Assembly (NCBI GenBank): GCA_044869805.1
Contig: JBIOXV010000210.1
Location: 1 to 64,000, forward strand
Reading direction: 5' to 3'
DNA: 64,000 nucleotides
From: CAWDVR01 sp044869805
GTDB taxonomy: Bacteria > Acidobacteriota > Thermoanaerobaculia > Multivoradales > SZUA-115
Below are positions 8,845-16,251 of the stretch, piece after piece. A program made the position numbers and the translations under genes. How positions within the stretch are numbered: the stretch's first letter is position 1; each line of letters begins with the position of its first letter. A model generated the notes under the pieces. The model was not told the DNA's origin. It ran no database searches and saw nothing but the letters and a program-made list of their open reading frames with translations.

Positions 8845-9370
8845 CGACGGTTCCTCCAAGAGCTACCTGACTTATGGTCCTGTGCATTGGCGGCAGTGCT
8901 CAGCCGGATCGCCAGAGTTGGAGCAGCAGGCGTCGCACTCGCTGATATGGCATCCTACAGCAAAAGCTGTCCGAGAAGCCACGGTGCGTTGGCAACAGGC
9001 TGCTTGGTTCAGTGATTCGGCTTCGCCCTGCGTTCCGAACGGCCTGCCTGGCCAGCTTCTACAGCTTGGCGGCGCGAGCCCCGCCTGGCGCCCTGTGCGC
9101 TGTTGTCGCCCTCGCGCCTGAAACCCCGTCCTCGTGGGCCTTCGACGCTCCACACCCTGCCAGCAATGTTTTCGGCGGACAAAAACCCTCGCGAGCTCGG
9201 GTTCTTGTCCGCCGAAAACGCGGGCTCGCAGGCTCGCCCTGGCTGGCCAGGGGAGCATCCCCTGGACCCCTGCTCGAAGACTCGGGAAGACAGGAAGAAT
9301 TTCTAGGCGTCAGAGCTTGTTGCACTCGCCGTGCACACAGTCGGCTTTGTTGTGGGAAATGGAGTTAACA
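8845..9370. other. intergenic region of the integrative element without a convincing gene
   Basis: Frames on both strands here are short, lack ribosome sites and resemble nothing known. The one clear structure is the 50-bp inverted repeat at 9169-9218. The stretch separates the AT-richer minus-strand cargo from the GC-rich plus-strand mobility genes and may hold an origin of transfer or a regulatory region. Confidence 0.45.
9169..9218. repeat. 50-bp inverted repeat (hairpin)
   Basis: The left arm starts TTTTCGGCGGACAA and the right arm ends TTGTCCGCCGAAAA. The arms match over about 20 of 21 positions with a short GC-rich loop. Neither strand has a T-run after the stem, so it does not look like an intrinsic terminator. 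It is about 230 bp upstream of the mobC-like gene, where a transfer-origin or replication structure could lie. Confidence 0.75.
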
Positions 9371-9436
9371 ATTTACGGGCCGTAAAATCGAGCACTCCGC
9401 AGCACTTGGGCGGGGGATTTTACGGCCGTAAAATCC
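9371..9436. promoter_or_regulatory. two palindromic operator-like sites upstream of mobC-like gene
   Basis: Site 1 is TTTACGG-G-CCGTAAA (9372-9386). Site 2 is a perfect 22-bp palindrome, GGATTTTACGG followed by CCGTAAAATCC (9415-9436), ending 13 nt before the mobC-like ATG. A matching half site, ATTTACGGG, recurs at 12351-12359 near the integrase promoter. They may bind an element-encoded regulator, the MobC-like protein itself or the excisionase. Confidence 0.6.
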
Positions 9437-9449
9437 TCAGCGGCGCTCG

Positions 9450-9863
9450 ATGACCGATTCCCTCAACTCCGGCGCCGGAACCTCTGTCCGATCGAGACGC
9501 AGAGGACGGCCACGCCTGAGGGCCGAAGACCGCCGCGACAAGCGTCTGTGCCTGCGCGTCTCGAAGTCCGAGAGAGACCGAATCGAGATCCTGGCCCAGG
9601 CTTGCTCTCTTTCGCTCCCGACCTACCTCCGCCATGCTGCACTCAGCCGAAAGGTCCGGCCAGCGGTGCCGGCGGTCAGCCGGACCCTCATCGACGAGCT
9701 GGTGCGCCTGGGACGCAAGCTCAATCAGGACCTCGTCGACATCTACACCCGGGGCTACTCGCCTGACCTACGGTCTACCTTGCTCGAGCTGCTGGCCCTG
9801 TTCCAGGACCTGAGGCTCACACTCTCTGGCGTGAGGCAGCAGCGAGGAGCGGCGGCGCCATGA
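9450..9863 (+). CDS. MobC-like relaxosome accessory protein (orphan)
   Basis: 137 aa. The basic N-terminus precedes a ribbon-helix-helix-like segment (RVSKSERDRIEILAQA, then LPTYLRHAALSRKV). The motif LVRLGRKLNQDLVDIY corresponds to the conserved LRRIGxNLNQ region of MobC proteins. MobC helps relaxases open DNA at oriT, but no relaxase gene is present. It may serve a helper relaxase in trans or act as a repressor at the palindromes just upstream. ATG 9450 has no strong ribosome site. Confidence 0.7.
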   Translation: MTDSLNSGAGTSVRSRRRGRPRLRAEDRRDKRLCLRVSKSERDRIEILAQACSLSLPTYLRHAALSRKVRPAVPAVSRTLIDELVRLGRKLNQDLVDIYTRGYSPDLRSTLLELLALFQDLRLTLSGVRQQRGAAAP

Positions 9864-9963
9864 TCGCCACGCACTCGGAGGAAGTCCATACCCTCTATCG
9901 CTCGCAAGCCACTCCAGCGAGCTGTCTGGCACGACTTCTCCTCGACGATAGGAGACCTTCCGC

Positions 9964-10260
9964 ATGCCCGACTCGGACGGCATCAAGACCCTTCCCGATC
10001 TCGCGTCTCCGTTCCTCTCGGTCACGAAAGCTGCAACTTACCTGAGCCTGCGACCGGCCACGCTCAATCGCTGGCGGTCCGCCGGCACCGGCCCTCTCTT
10101 CCACAAGCTTGGCCGGCGGACCTTCTACACGCGCACCGACCTCGATGCCTGGGCCGCGTCCTGCCGGCGACAGAGCACCACCGAGCATCGAGCCAAGCAG
10201 CTCCGCGAGGCGAAGCGGAAGGAGCGGAGGCCAAGCCGACGCAGGCCCGCCACGCCCTAA
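9964..10260 (+). CDS. AlpA/excisionase-type helix-turn-helix protein
   Basis: 98 aa. Residues ~17-62 form a winged MerR-like helix-turn-helix of the excisionase family (FLSVTKAATYLSLRPATL, then RWRSAGTGPLFHKLGRR and YTRTDLDAWAAS). A basic tail follows. Such proteins direct integrase toward excision or activate integrase expression. AGGAG lies about 9 nt before ATG 9964. It lies in the same element as the integrase, transcribed toward it from the other strand. Confidence 0.82.
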   Translation: MPDSDGIKTLPDLASPFLSVTKAATYLSLRPATLNRWRSAGTGPLFHKLGRRTFYTRTDLDAWAASCRRQSTTEHRAKQLREAKRKERRPSRRRPATP

Positions 10261-10383
10261 CGCACAGCGGCCGTCGTGGAGTGGGAAGGAAGCGGCCGGG
10301 CCTCCAGATCTCCAGGAGGCCCAGCCAGGGGAAGGGTGTTCAGCGAAGGCGCTGGATCTGCTCGGGCTTCCGACATGCCCGGC

Positions 10384-10821
10384 TCATTCCGCCACCGCCT
10401 GCTCGATCTCGGAGGCGACCTCGGCCAAGGTGTCCGCCCACTCTTCCGCCCTCACCTTGAGCCAGCGCTCGAAGCGCGCATCCGCCATGTTGCCCTGGCC
10501 GTCCTCGGCGACCTCGTGGTGGAGGAAGCCCTGGAGGTAACGCAGGTCCTTGGCGACGGCGCGCAGCTCCAGGAGGATGATCGGCTCCTCGTCTTCGACG
10601 TACTGCCGGAAGTCGAGCACGGCCTGGTAGAAGTAGTCGCCGGCCCTGCGCAGGGCCTCGGCCGCCTCGGGCTGGCCGACGTGGTGGAGGAAGGTCTCGC
10701 GGAGAGGCTGAAGCTCCTGCCAGGCGTCGAGAGGAGCGGGCGAGGAGGAGGCCTCGGGAGGGGGAGCCGGGGGAACGGGAGGCGGAACTGCCGAGGCGGT
10801 AGACTGCTCGCGGTCGGTCAT
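10384..10821 (-). CDS. hypothetical protein of the integrative element
   Basis: 145 aa. The first ~30 residues are rich in proline and alanine. The remainder is predicted mostly helical and acidic, with aromatic positions (AGDYFYQAVLDFRQYVEDEE, then LRYLQGFLHHEV). ATG 10821 has a GGAG about 10 nt upstream. It is on the same strand as the integrase, which ends about 1.4 kb upstream in genome order. No family recognised. Confidence 0.55.
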   Translation of the reverse strand: MTDREQSTASAVPPPVPPAPPPEASSSPAPLDAWQELQPLRETFLHHVGQPEAAEALRRAGDYFYQAVLDFRQYVEDEEPIILLELRAVAKDLRYLQGFLHHEVAEDGQGNMADARFERWLKVRAEEWADTLAEVASEIEQAVAE

Positions 10822-10982
10822 GGGGTTACGGCTCCATGGTCGGCTAGGGTCGGCCGGGTGTTCCTAGCACTCGGTCGGCCCGCTGGTTTTTCTGGCGCGG
10901 CTGAAGGCCGCAGATTGGAGACGCCGGACTGGCGCCGGCGGTCCACGAGCTGCTGCTCTTCGATTCATCGCGGCAGGCAACC

Positions 10983-12215
10983 TCACCCCTCCTCCCTCAC
11001 GCCGCGGTCTCCGGCGGCCTCCAGAGCCTCACGCATGGCCTTCGAACGCGCGTTGGCGGCGTCTCGCAGATGAGCCGGCAGGAAGTGGGCGTAGACCTCC
11101 GTCGAGCGCTGGCTCTTGTGGCCCACGTTGGCGCCCGCGACCTTGAGGCTCACCCCTCGCGACACGTCCCAGCTCACCGCGTTGTGACGCAGGTCATGCA
11201 GCCGGAAGTTGCCCAGCTCCTCGAGATCCACCAGGCCCGCCTTGCGGCGGACCTGTTCCCACAGGAAACGCACCTCGGTGCGCGGGCGCGAGGGATCGAG
11301 CCCGGGAAACACCCACGGGCTACCCTCGACCCGGGGAAGGGCTCGGAGCACCGCGACGGCTTCGTCGGAAAGCACTCGGTACTCCTCCTCGGCCGCCTTG
11401 GTTTGGAGCAAGCGAGCCTGCCCGGCTTCGAGATCCAAGTTCGCCCACTGGAGGCGGAGAATCTCGCTCCGTGTCCGCCAGCCCGTCCAGAAGGCCAGGC
11501 GTAGCGCGCCGAGCGCGAGGGGATCGCTTCCGTTGCGCTCCTCCTCGTCGAGCACGGCCAAAAGCCGGGCCATCTGCTCGGGACGGAGCATCACGCCCTT
11601 CTTCTCGCCTCGTCGTCGCTGGGGGTAGTGCTCCACCCAGCGCACGGGGTTCGATCCACGGGGAATCCAGTCCCAACGCTCGGCGAGCGACAGGCACCGG
11701 CGCAGCACGACCAGCACCCGGTTGGCTTGAACGGGAGTTGCCTTGAGGTCCCCATGCAGACGCTCGACGTGCTCGACCCGCAAGTCGGCGACCCGCATCC
11801 GGCCGAGCCGCGGGACGATGAACCGCTCGACCATGCGTCGGTAGTGGTGAAGGGTCGCCGGCCGGCGCCCGGCCTTCGCCACGTGGGCCAGGACCAGCTC
11901 GGCGAGGTCCGCGATGCTTCGACCTTCAGCGCCCTGCCGTTGCCGCTCGACGAGAGGGTCGAGGCCGCGGTCCACGAGCGACCGCAGGCGCCCGGCTTCC
12001 GCCCTTGCCTGCTCCAGGGTCCAAGGCTCGCCGTAGCGGCCGATGTTGTAGCGCTGGGAGGGCTTGCCGGGGACGCGGTACTCGAAGACGAAGGTGCGGG
12101 TCCCCGAGGGCTCGACCTTCAGCGCGAGGCCGACCGTGCGGGTGTCGCGCAGGAGGTAGCGCGTGGGACTTGGTTTGGCGCTGGCGAGAGATGCCTTGCT
12201 AAGCTTGACCCGCAT
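10983..12215 (-). CDS. int: tyrosine-type site-specific integrase with DUF4102 arm domain
   Basis: 410 aa from ATG 12215, which has GGAAGAG 3 nt upstream; the frame runs on to 12287. The N-terminal ~90 residues are the DUF4102 arm-binding domain (FVFEYRVPGKPSQRYNIGRYG). Residues ~100-190 form the SAM-like core-binding domain. The C-terminal catalytic domain has Arg in TGWRTRSEIL, HxxR in LHDLRHNAVS, His in VGHKSQRS and the nucleophile Tyr in STEVYAHF. All expected catalytic positions are present, so it is probably active. It should recombine the AACCGGAGC cores about 180 bp away and at 7144. Confidence 0.95.
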   Translation of the reverse strand: MRVKLSKASLASAKPSPTRYLLRDTRTVGLALKVEPSGTRTFVFEYRVPGKPSQRYNIGRYGEPWTLEQARAEAGRLRSLVDRGLDPLVERQRQGAEGRSIADLAELVLAHVAKAGRRPATLHHYRRMVERFIVPRLGRMRVADLRVEHVERLHGDLKATPVQANRVLVVLRRCLSLAERWDWIPRGSNPVRWVEHYPQRRRGEKKGVMLRPEQMARLLAVLDEEERNGSDPLALGALRLAFWTGWRTRSEILRLQWANLDLEAGQARLLQTKAAEEEYRVLSDEAVAVLRALPRVEGSPWVFPGLDPSRPRTEVRFLWEQVRRKAGLVDLEELGNFRLHDLRHNAVSWDVSRGVSLKVAGANVGHKSQRSTEVYAHFLPAHLRDAANARSKAMREALEAAGDRGVREEG

Positions 12216-12311
12216 GGTCTCTTCCCAGGTCGCCACGGCTCCAGCCTGCGATCTCCAGCATGCGTATGGCATGCAGTGGACGCGCAATCGGGGCGTAGGT
12301 CATGGAAAGAG

Positions 12312-12339
12312 ACCATACTCAGTCTCGCGGCAAAGTCAA
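12312..12339 (-). promoter_or_regulatory. integrase promoter
   Basis: On the minus strand TTGACT (12334-12339) and TATGGT (12312-12317) are 16 bp apart. This predicts a start near 12305, about 90 nt before the integrase ATG. The half site ATTTACGGG (12351-12359) lies just upstream. Confidence 0.5.
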
Positions 12340-12393
12340 CAAGGGCAGGAATTTACGGGAGTCCCCGGGAATCCTCGGTACTCACTCCCCAGT

Positions 12394-12473
12394 AACCGGA
12401 GCGTACACGCCAGTACGTGAGGATTGACGGGAGGACCCGTGACAACGCAGCTCGACCCTCAGGACGGTTTCGG
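12394..12473. repeat. right half of the split palindromic repeat (copy C) including attR core
   Basis: Starts with the attR core AACCGGAGC (12394-12402). It continues GTACACGCCAGTACGTGAGG, identical over that stretch to copy A, and ends with 27 bp (12447-12473) that are the exact inverted complement of 7097-7123. It is the continuation of copy B across the inserted element. Confidence 0.85.
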
Positions 12474-12605
12474 CCGCTGGCTTGGACTTTGCACCTCGGT
12501 GCTGCGACAATGGGCCTGCTCCCGAGGAGATTCCAACTCGTGCCCGCTCCAGACGCTCGCGCCTCCAAAGTTCAAAGGGCCGCGGCGCTTGCCGCGCCGG
12601 CCGCC

Positions 12606-13388
12606 GTGGCATTGTCGGCGGGCGCCGGCGAGGACAGGTCCGACCTCGTTAAGCGCCATCGGCGACCCTGGATCCCGGGCCTGGCGGTGGGCTGCGTCGT
12701 GGCGGCGGTGGCCGCGGCGCTGATGGTGCGCGCCGAGCCGTCGGCCGATCTGCTGGCGGCCCAGCGCCACGCCATGGTGGAAGAGCAGATCGTACGCCGC
12801 GGCATCGGCGACAAGGCGGTGCTGAGGGCGATGCGCGAGGTGCCGCGCCACCGCTTCGTGCCCTCGGCCTACGCCTCGCACGCCTACCGCGACAAGCCGC
12901 TGCCCATCGGTCACGGCCAGACCATCTCCCAGCCCTACATCGTGGCCCTGATGACCGAGCTGCTGCACCTCGACAAGAGCTCCAAGGTGCTCGAGATCGG
13001 CACTGGCTCGGGCTACCACGCGGCGGTCCTGTCGCGCATCGCGGGCAAGGTGTTCACCATCGAGATCGTCGGCGATCTCGGCAAGCGCGCGCGCTCGACG
13101 CTCGCGGGGCTGGGCTACGACAACGTCAGCGTGCGCATCGGCGACGGCTACCGCGGCTGGCCGGAAGAAGGGCCTTTCGACGCCATCCTGCTGACCGCGG
13201 CGCCGCCCGAGGTGCCCAAGCCGCTGCTCGACCAGCTCAAGCTCGGCGGCAAGATGGTGGTGCCCGAGGGCGGCGGCGACATCCAGGACCTGCTGGTGGT
13301 GACGCGCACCGAGGCCGGGCCCGAGCGCCAGCGCATCGCCGCGGTCCGCTTCGTGCCGATGACCGGCGAGGCGCGGCAGCGGCGCTAG
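12606..13388 (+). CDS. exported protein-L-isoaspartate O-methyltransferase (paralogue 1)
   Basis: 260 aa from GTG 12606. The frame is open further up (ATG 12510), and no start has a good ribosome site, so the N-terminus is uncertain. VKRHRRPW followed by a ~20-residue hydrophobic stretch resembles a signal peptide or anchor. The rest is a full PCMT: MVEEQIVRRGI, PRHRFVP, SAM motif I VLEIGTGSGYHAAVLS, and DAILLTAAPPEVPKPLLDQL. PCMT normally repairs isoaspartyl residues in the cytosol. The next gene is a close paralogue that is also exported, 6 nt downstream. Confidence 0.85.
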   Translation: MALSAGAGEDRSDLVKRHRRPWIPGLAVGCVVAAVAAALMVRAEPSADLLAAQRHAMVEEQIVRRGIGDKAVLRAMREVPRHRFVPSAYASHAYRDKPLPIGHGQTISQPYIVALMTELLHLDKSSKVLEIGTGSGYHAAVLSRIAGKVFTIEIVGDLGKRARSTLAGLGYDNVSVRIGDGYRGWPEEGPFDAILLTAAPPEVPKPLLDQLKLGGKMVVPEGGGDIQDLLVVTRTEAGPERQRIAAVRFVPMTGEARQRR

Positions 13389-13394
13389 CGGCCC

Positions 13395-14180
13395 GTGCAA
13401 CCCTTCCCGCGCCGCGCGGCGCGCTTTCCTCTCGCCAGTCTGCTGGGCTTCACGCTCGTCGCCTGCCTCGCCTGGGTGCCGCCGGCCGTCCCTCAGCCCC
13501 CACCGGACCTCTCCTTCGACGAGCAGCGCAAGCTGATGGTCGAGCAGCAGATCGAGGGCCGCGGCATCACCACGCCGAGCCTGCTCAAGGCGATGGCCGA
13601 GGTGCCGCGGCACCTGTTCCTGCCCGAGGAGGTGCAGGCCGACGCCTACGCCGACCGCTCGCTTCCCATCGGCAGGGGAGCGACCGTCCACCAGCCCTAC
13701 CTCGTGGCGCTGATGACCTCGCTGCTGGAGCTCGACCGCGGCGCCAAGGTACTCGAGATCGGCACCGGCTCCGGCTACCACGCGGCCGTGCTCTCCAGGC
13801 TCGCACAGCAGGTGTTCACCATCGAGATCGATCCCGAGCTCGGCCGGCAGGCCAAGGCCCACCTCGCGGCCGCGGGCTGCCGCAACGTGCACACCCGGAT
13901 CGGCGACGGCTATCAGGGCTGGCCGGACGAGGCGCCCTTCGACGCCATCATCTTGACCGCCGCGCCGCCGCGCACGCCGCAGCCGCTCCTCGATCAGCTC
14001 CGCATCGGCGGCAAGATGGTGGTGCCCGAGGGCCGCTTCGTGCAGAACCTGGTGGTGATCACCAAGACCGAGGACGGCTACGAGAAGCGCAAGACCATCC
14101 CCGTCAAGCTGACGCCGATGAGCGGCGAGGCGCAGGCCCAGGACCCGCCGGCGAAGCCGCCTCGACGAATCGTCCCCTAG
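13395..14180 (+). CDS. exported protein-L-isoaspartate O-methyltransferase (paralogue 2)
   Basis: 261 aa from GTG 13395. The N-terminus has a basic start and hydrophobic core ending LVACLAW; LVAC fits a lipobox, so it may be a lipoprotein or simply cleaved by signal peptidase I. The PCMT domain has MVEQQIEGRGI, PRHLFLP, VLEIGTGSGYHAAVLS and DAIILTAAPPRTPQPLLDQL. It is very similar to the upstream gene, indicating tandem duplication. A periplasmic PCMT needs SAM outside the cytosol, so either substrate supply or location is unusual. Confidence 0.87.
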   Translation: MQPFPRRAARFPLASLLGFTLVACLAWVPPAVPQPPPDLSFDEQRKLMVEQQIEGRGITTPSLLKAMAEVPRHLFLPEEVQADAYADRSLPIGRGATVHQPYLVALMTSLLELDRGAKVLEIGTGSGYHAAVLSRLAQQVFTIEIDPELGRQAKAHLAAAGCRNVHTRIGDGYQGWPDEAPFDAIILTAAPPRTPQPLLDQLRIGGKMVVPEGRFVQNLVVITKTEDGYEKRKTIPVKLTPMSGEAQAQDPPAKPPRRIVP

Positions 14181-14306
14181 AGGGGACGCCATTCGCCGCG
14201 GAGCGCGGCAAGTCGGCTACAACCGGCTGATTTTAAATCGTTTACATGGACATGCCGGGCTGGCATGGAAACTGAAATCTGGCAGGGCAGGAGGTAAGAC
14301 GACCCC

Positions 14307-14822
14307 ATGCGAAAGACACTTGCTTGCAGTACCGCCGTCCTCATCCTGCTGCTCTCGGTATGGACCGCCACGCCCGCGCACGCCGACCACGAGCGGTGGG
14401 TGATCGGCAGCGGCTTCAGGATCGGGCACTTCCACTTGAACCTCGTGTTCCGCGACTTCGACCGCCACCGCCGGCCGGTGTACTACTACCGCGTGCACGA
14501 GCGCTTCCCGTACCGCAACTTCCCCTGTACTTCGCGCTGCTTCACGGAGGGCGGCTACTACTATCACGAGGCCAATTGCCCGGGCGTGCAGCGTCACTTC
14601 GACGCCTACCATCAGGACCGGCACGACGCCTTCGTGCGCTTCGCGCCGCGCCCCCGCAGCCCGTACTTCGCCTACCGCGGGGATGGCCGCTACAACGATC
14701 GCCATGACGATCGCTACCGCGACCGCGACGATTACTACTACGACGACGACCGCGATCGCGACCGGCGTCACCATCGCCGCCCGCGGCACCAGCATCCTTC
14801 CTACTGCCCGTACCACCACTAA
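14307..14822 (+). CDS. small secreted protein rich in Tyr, His, Asp and Arg
   Basis: 171 aa. A clear signal peptide (MRKTLACSTAVLILLLSVWT, cleavage near AHA-DH) is followed by a folded-looking region with paired cysteines (FPCTSRCFTEGG, EANCPGV). The tail (~125-171) is highly charged and aromatic (YRDRDDYYYDDDRDRD, then RRHHRRPRHQH). An AGGAGGT ribosome site lies 11 nt before the ATG. No family is recognised. The tail could bind metal or polyanions. Confidence 0.7.
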   Translation: MRKTLACSTAVLILLLSVWTATPAHADHERWVIGSGFRIGHFHLNLVFRDFDRHRRPVYYYRVHERFPYRNFPCTSRCFTEGGYYYHEANCPGVQRHFDAYHQDRHDAFVRFAPRPRSPYFAYRGDGRYNDRHDDRYRDRDDYYYDDDRDRDRRHHRRPRHQHPSYCPYHH

Positions 14823-14871
14823 CGGGCGCGGCCCCGTGCCCGGCGGCCGAGCGTGCGTTCGGCCGCCGCGG

Positions 14872-14886
14872 TACAATCCACCGCCG
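14872..14886 (+). promoter_or_regulatory. -10 box for a probable leaderless pcnB transcript
   Basis: TACAAT (14872-14877) is followed by 8 nt and then the GTG start at 14886, which would make the first base of GTG the transcription start. No Shine-Dalgarno sequence precedes the GTG. No clear -35 element is visible. Confidence 0.45.
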
Positions 14887-16235
14887 TGACCGAAGGTTCC
14901 TGGTCGAGCGAGCCGCGAATCCTGGCGCGCTCCGAGCACCCGATCTCCCGCAAGAACATCTCCCCCAACGCCATCAAGGTCCTCTACCGCCTGCAGACCG
15001 CGGGCTTCAAGGCCTACTTGGTTGGCGGGGGAGTGCGCGACCTGATGCTCGGGCGCCGGCCCAAGGACTTCGACGCCGCCACCGACGCCAAGCCCAACGA
15101 GATCCGCCGCCTGTTCCGCAACTCGCGGATCATCGGCCGGCGCTTCCGCCTGGTGCACGTGTTCTTCAAGGACGGGGTGGTGGAGGTGTCGACCTTTCGC
15201 CGCGATCCCGACCCGGAAGAGCAGCAGAGCGCTCCGGGCGAGCTGCTGATCACCTCCGACAACACCTTCGGCTCGCCGCGCGAGGACGCCTTTCGCCGCG
15301 ACTTCACGGTCAACGCGCTGTTCTACAACATCGCCGATTTCTCGGTCATCGACTACGTGGGCGGCATCGAGGACCTGGAGCGCCGGCTGATCCACGTCAT
15401 CGGCGAGCCCGCGGTGCGTTTCTGCGAGGACCCGGTGCGTATGCTGCGCGCCTGCGAGTTCGCGGCGCGGCTGGGCTTCGGCATCGAGAGGAAGACGCAG
15501 GAGGCGATCCACGATCTGGCGCGCGAGGTGGCCAAGGCTTCGCCGGCGCGCATGACCGAGGAGATCGTGCAGCTCATGCGCTGCGGCCACTCCGGCGCCG
15601 CGATGCAGTGGATGCTCGACCTCGGGCTGCTCGAGGCGCTGCTGCCGGAGGCCTATGCGATGGTCACCGCCAGCACCCGCGGGCTGGGGAACTTCGGCCG
15701 CCTGCTGCCGACCATCGACGCCCTGATCCAGGGAGGCGCGGCGCTCTCGGACTCGGTGCTGCTCGCCGCGCTGCTGCTGCCCAGCGTGCTCCTGCGGCGC
15801 TACGACGTCGAGGCGTTCGACCAGCGCCCCATGCGCCGTACCGCGATCGACGAGCTGGTGCGGGAGGCGGTCGAGCCCTTCGTGACGCGCTTCGCGCTGT
15901 CGCGCGCCCGCAGCGAGGAGATGCACCACGCCCTGGTAGGCTTCCAGCTCCTGGCCGACCCGCGGTGGAAGGAGCACGACCGCCTGCGCCTGGCGCGCCG
16001 GCCGTTCTTCGCCAACGCCCTGGCACTGCTCGAGATCATGGTGCGCGCCACCGACGGCGGCGGAGAGGTGCTGGCGGCCTGGCAGGAGGCGGGCCGGCGC
16101 GTGGCGGCCGCGAAGGCCGCCGAGCCCGCGGCCGCCGAGGCCGAAGAGGCCGAGGAACCGCGGCCCGGGGCGCGGCCGGCCGGGCGGCGCGGCGGCCGGC
16201 CATACCGCCGCCGCCGCCGTCGCGCCCAGCCTTGA
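14886..16235 (+). CDS. pcnB: poly(A) polymerase / tRNA nucleotidyltransferase family protein (PcnB-type)
   Basis: 449 aa. The class II nucleotidyltransferase head has LVGGGVRDLMLGRRPKDFDA with the catalytic aspartates, followed by FRLVHVFFKDGVVEVSTFR, RRDFTVNALFYN and DPVRMLRACEFAARLGF. There is no HD domain. The C-terminus ends in a basic RRGGRPYRRRRRR tail typical of PcnB poly(A) polymerases, which tag RNA for decay. GTG 14886 is preferred over 14853 because of the -10 box spacing. Confidence 0.88.
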   Translation: MTEGSWSSEPRILARSEHPISRKNISPNAIKVLYRLQTAGFKAYLVGGGVRDLMLGRRPKDFDAATDAKPNEIRRLFRNSRIIGRRFRLVHVFFKDGVVEVSTFRRDPDPEEQQSAPGELLITSDNTFGSPREDAFRRDFTVNALFYNIADFSVIDYVGGIEDLERRLIHVIGEPAVRFCEDPVRMLRACEFAARLGFGIERKTQEAIHDLAREVAKASPARMTEEIVQLMRCGHSGAAMQWMLDLGLLEALLPEAYAMVTASTRGLGNFGRLLPTIDALIQGGAALSDSVLLAALLLPSVLLRRYDVEAFDQRPMRRTAIDELVREAVEPFVTRFALSRARSEEMHHALVGFQLLADPRWKEHDRLRLARRPFFANALALLEIMVRATDGGGEVLAAWQEAGRRVAAAKAAEPAAAEAEEAEEPRPGARPAGRRGGRPYRRRRRRAQP

Positions 16236-16251
16236 CGGAGGGAGCTTCCGG

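Larger units (their letters stand above)
7144..12402. mobile_element. 5.26-kb integrative element inserted into a palindromic repeat
   Basis: The element is bounded by 9-bp direct repeats AACCGGAGC (7144-7152 and 12394-12402), each at the point where similarity to the intact palindrome at 4272-4418 breaks. Deleting one repeat and the interval rebuilds a continuous palindrome with a layout like copy A. The element encodes a tyrosine integrase next to the right end, an AlpA-like excisionase, a MobC-like protein without a relaxase, a DUF4145 protein and small unknown proteins. The left third (about 7160-9400) is visibly AT-richer than the flanks. The absence of transfer genes suggests it is mobilised by a helper or is decaying. 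Confidence 0.8.

Noticed and set aside
8872..9258. 128-aa cysteine-containing minus-strand frame in the mobile element
   Set aside because: No ribosome site, no pattern of paired cysteines fitting a zinc finger, and it runs through the 50-bp hairpin.
9860..10045. 61-aa plus-strand frame overlapping the end of mobC-like gene
   Set aside because: Although ATG overlaps the previous stop, there is no ribosome site. The product has no feature, and the excisionase gene with its own AGGAG starts within it.
10860..10890. Possible terminator with T-run before the integrase end
   Set aside because: The stem CCGGGTG/CACTCGG relies on a G-U pair and the T-run is displaced by several GC bases, so support is too weak.
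12459..14192. 577-aa minus-strand open frame opposite the PCMT genes
   Set aside because: It mirrors two well-supported PCMT genes. The repeats in its translation are just the reverse of the duplicated PCMT domains.
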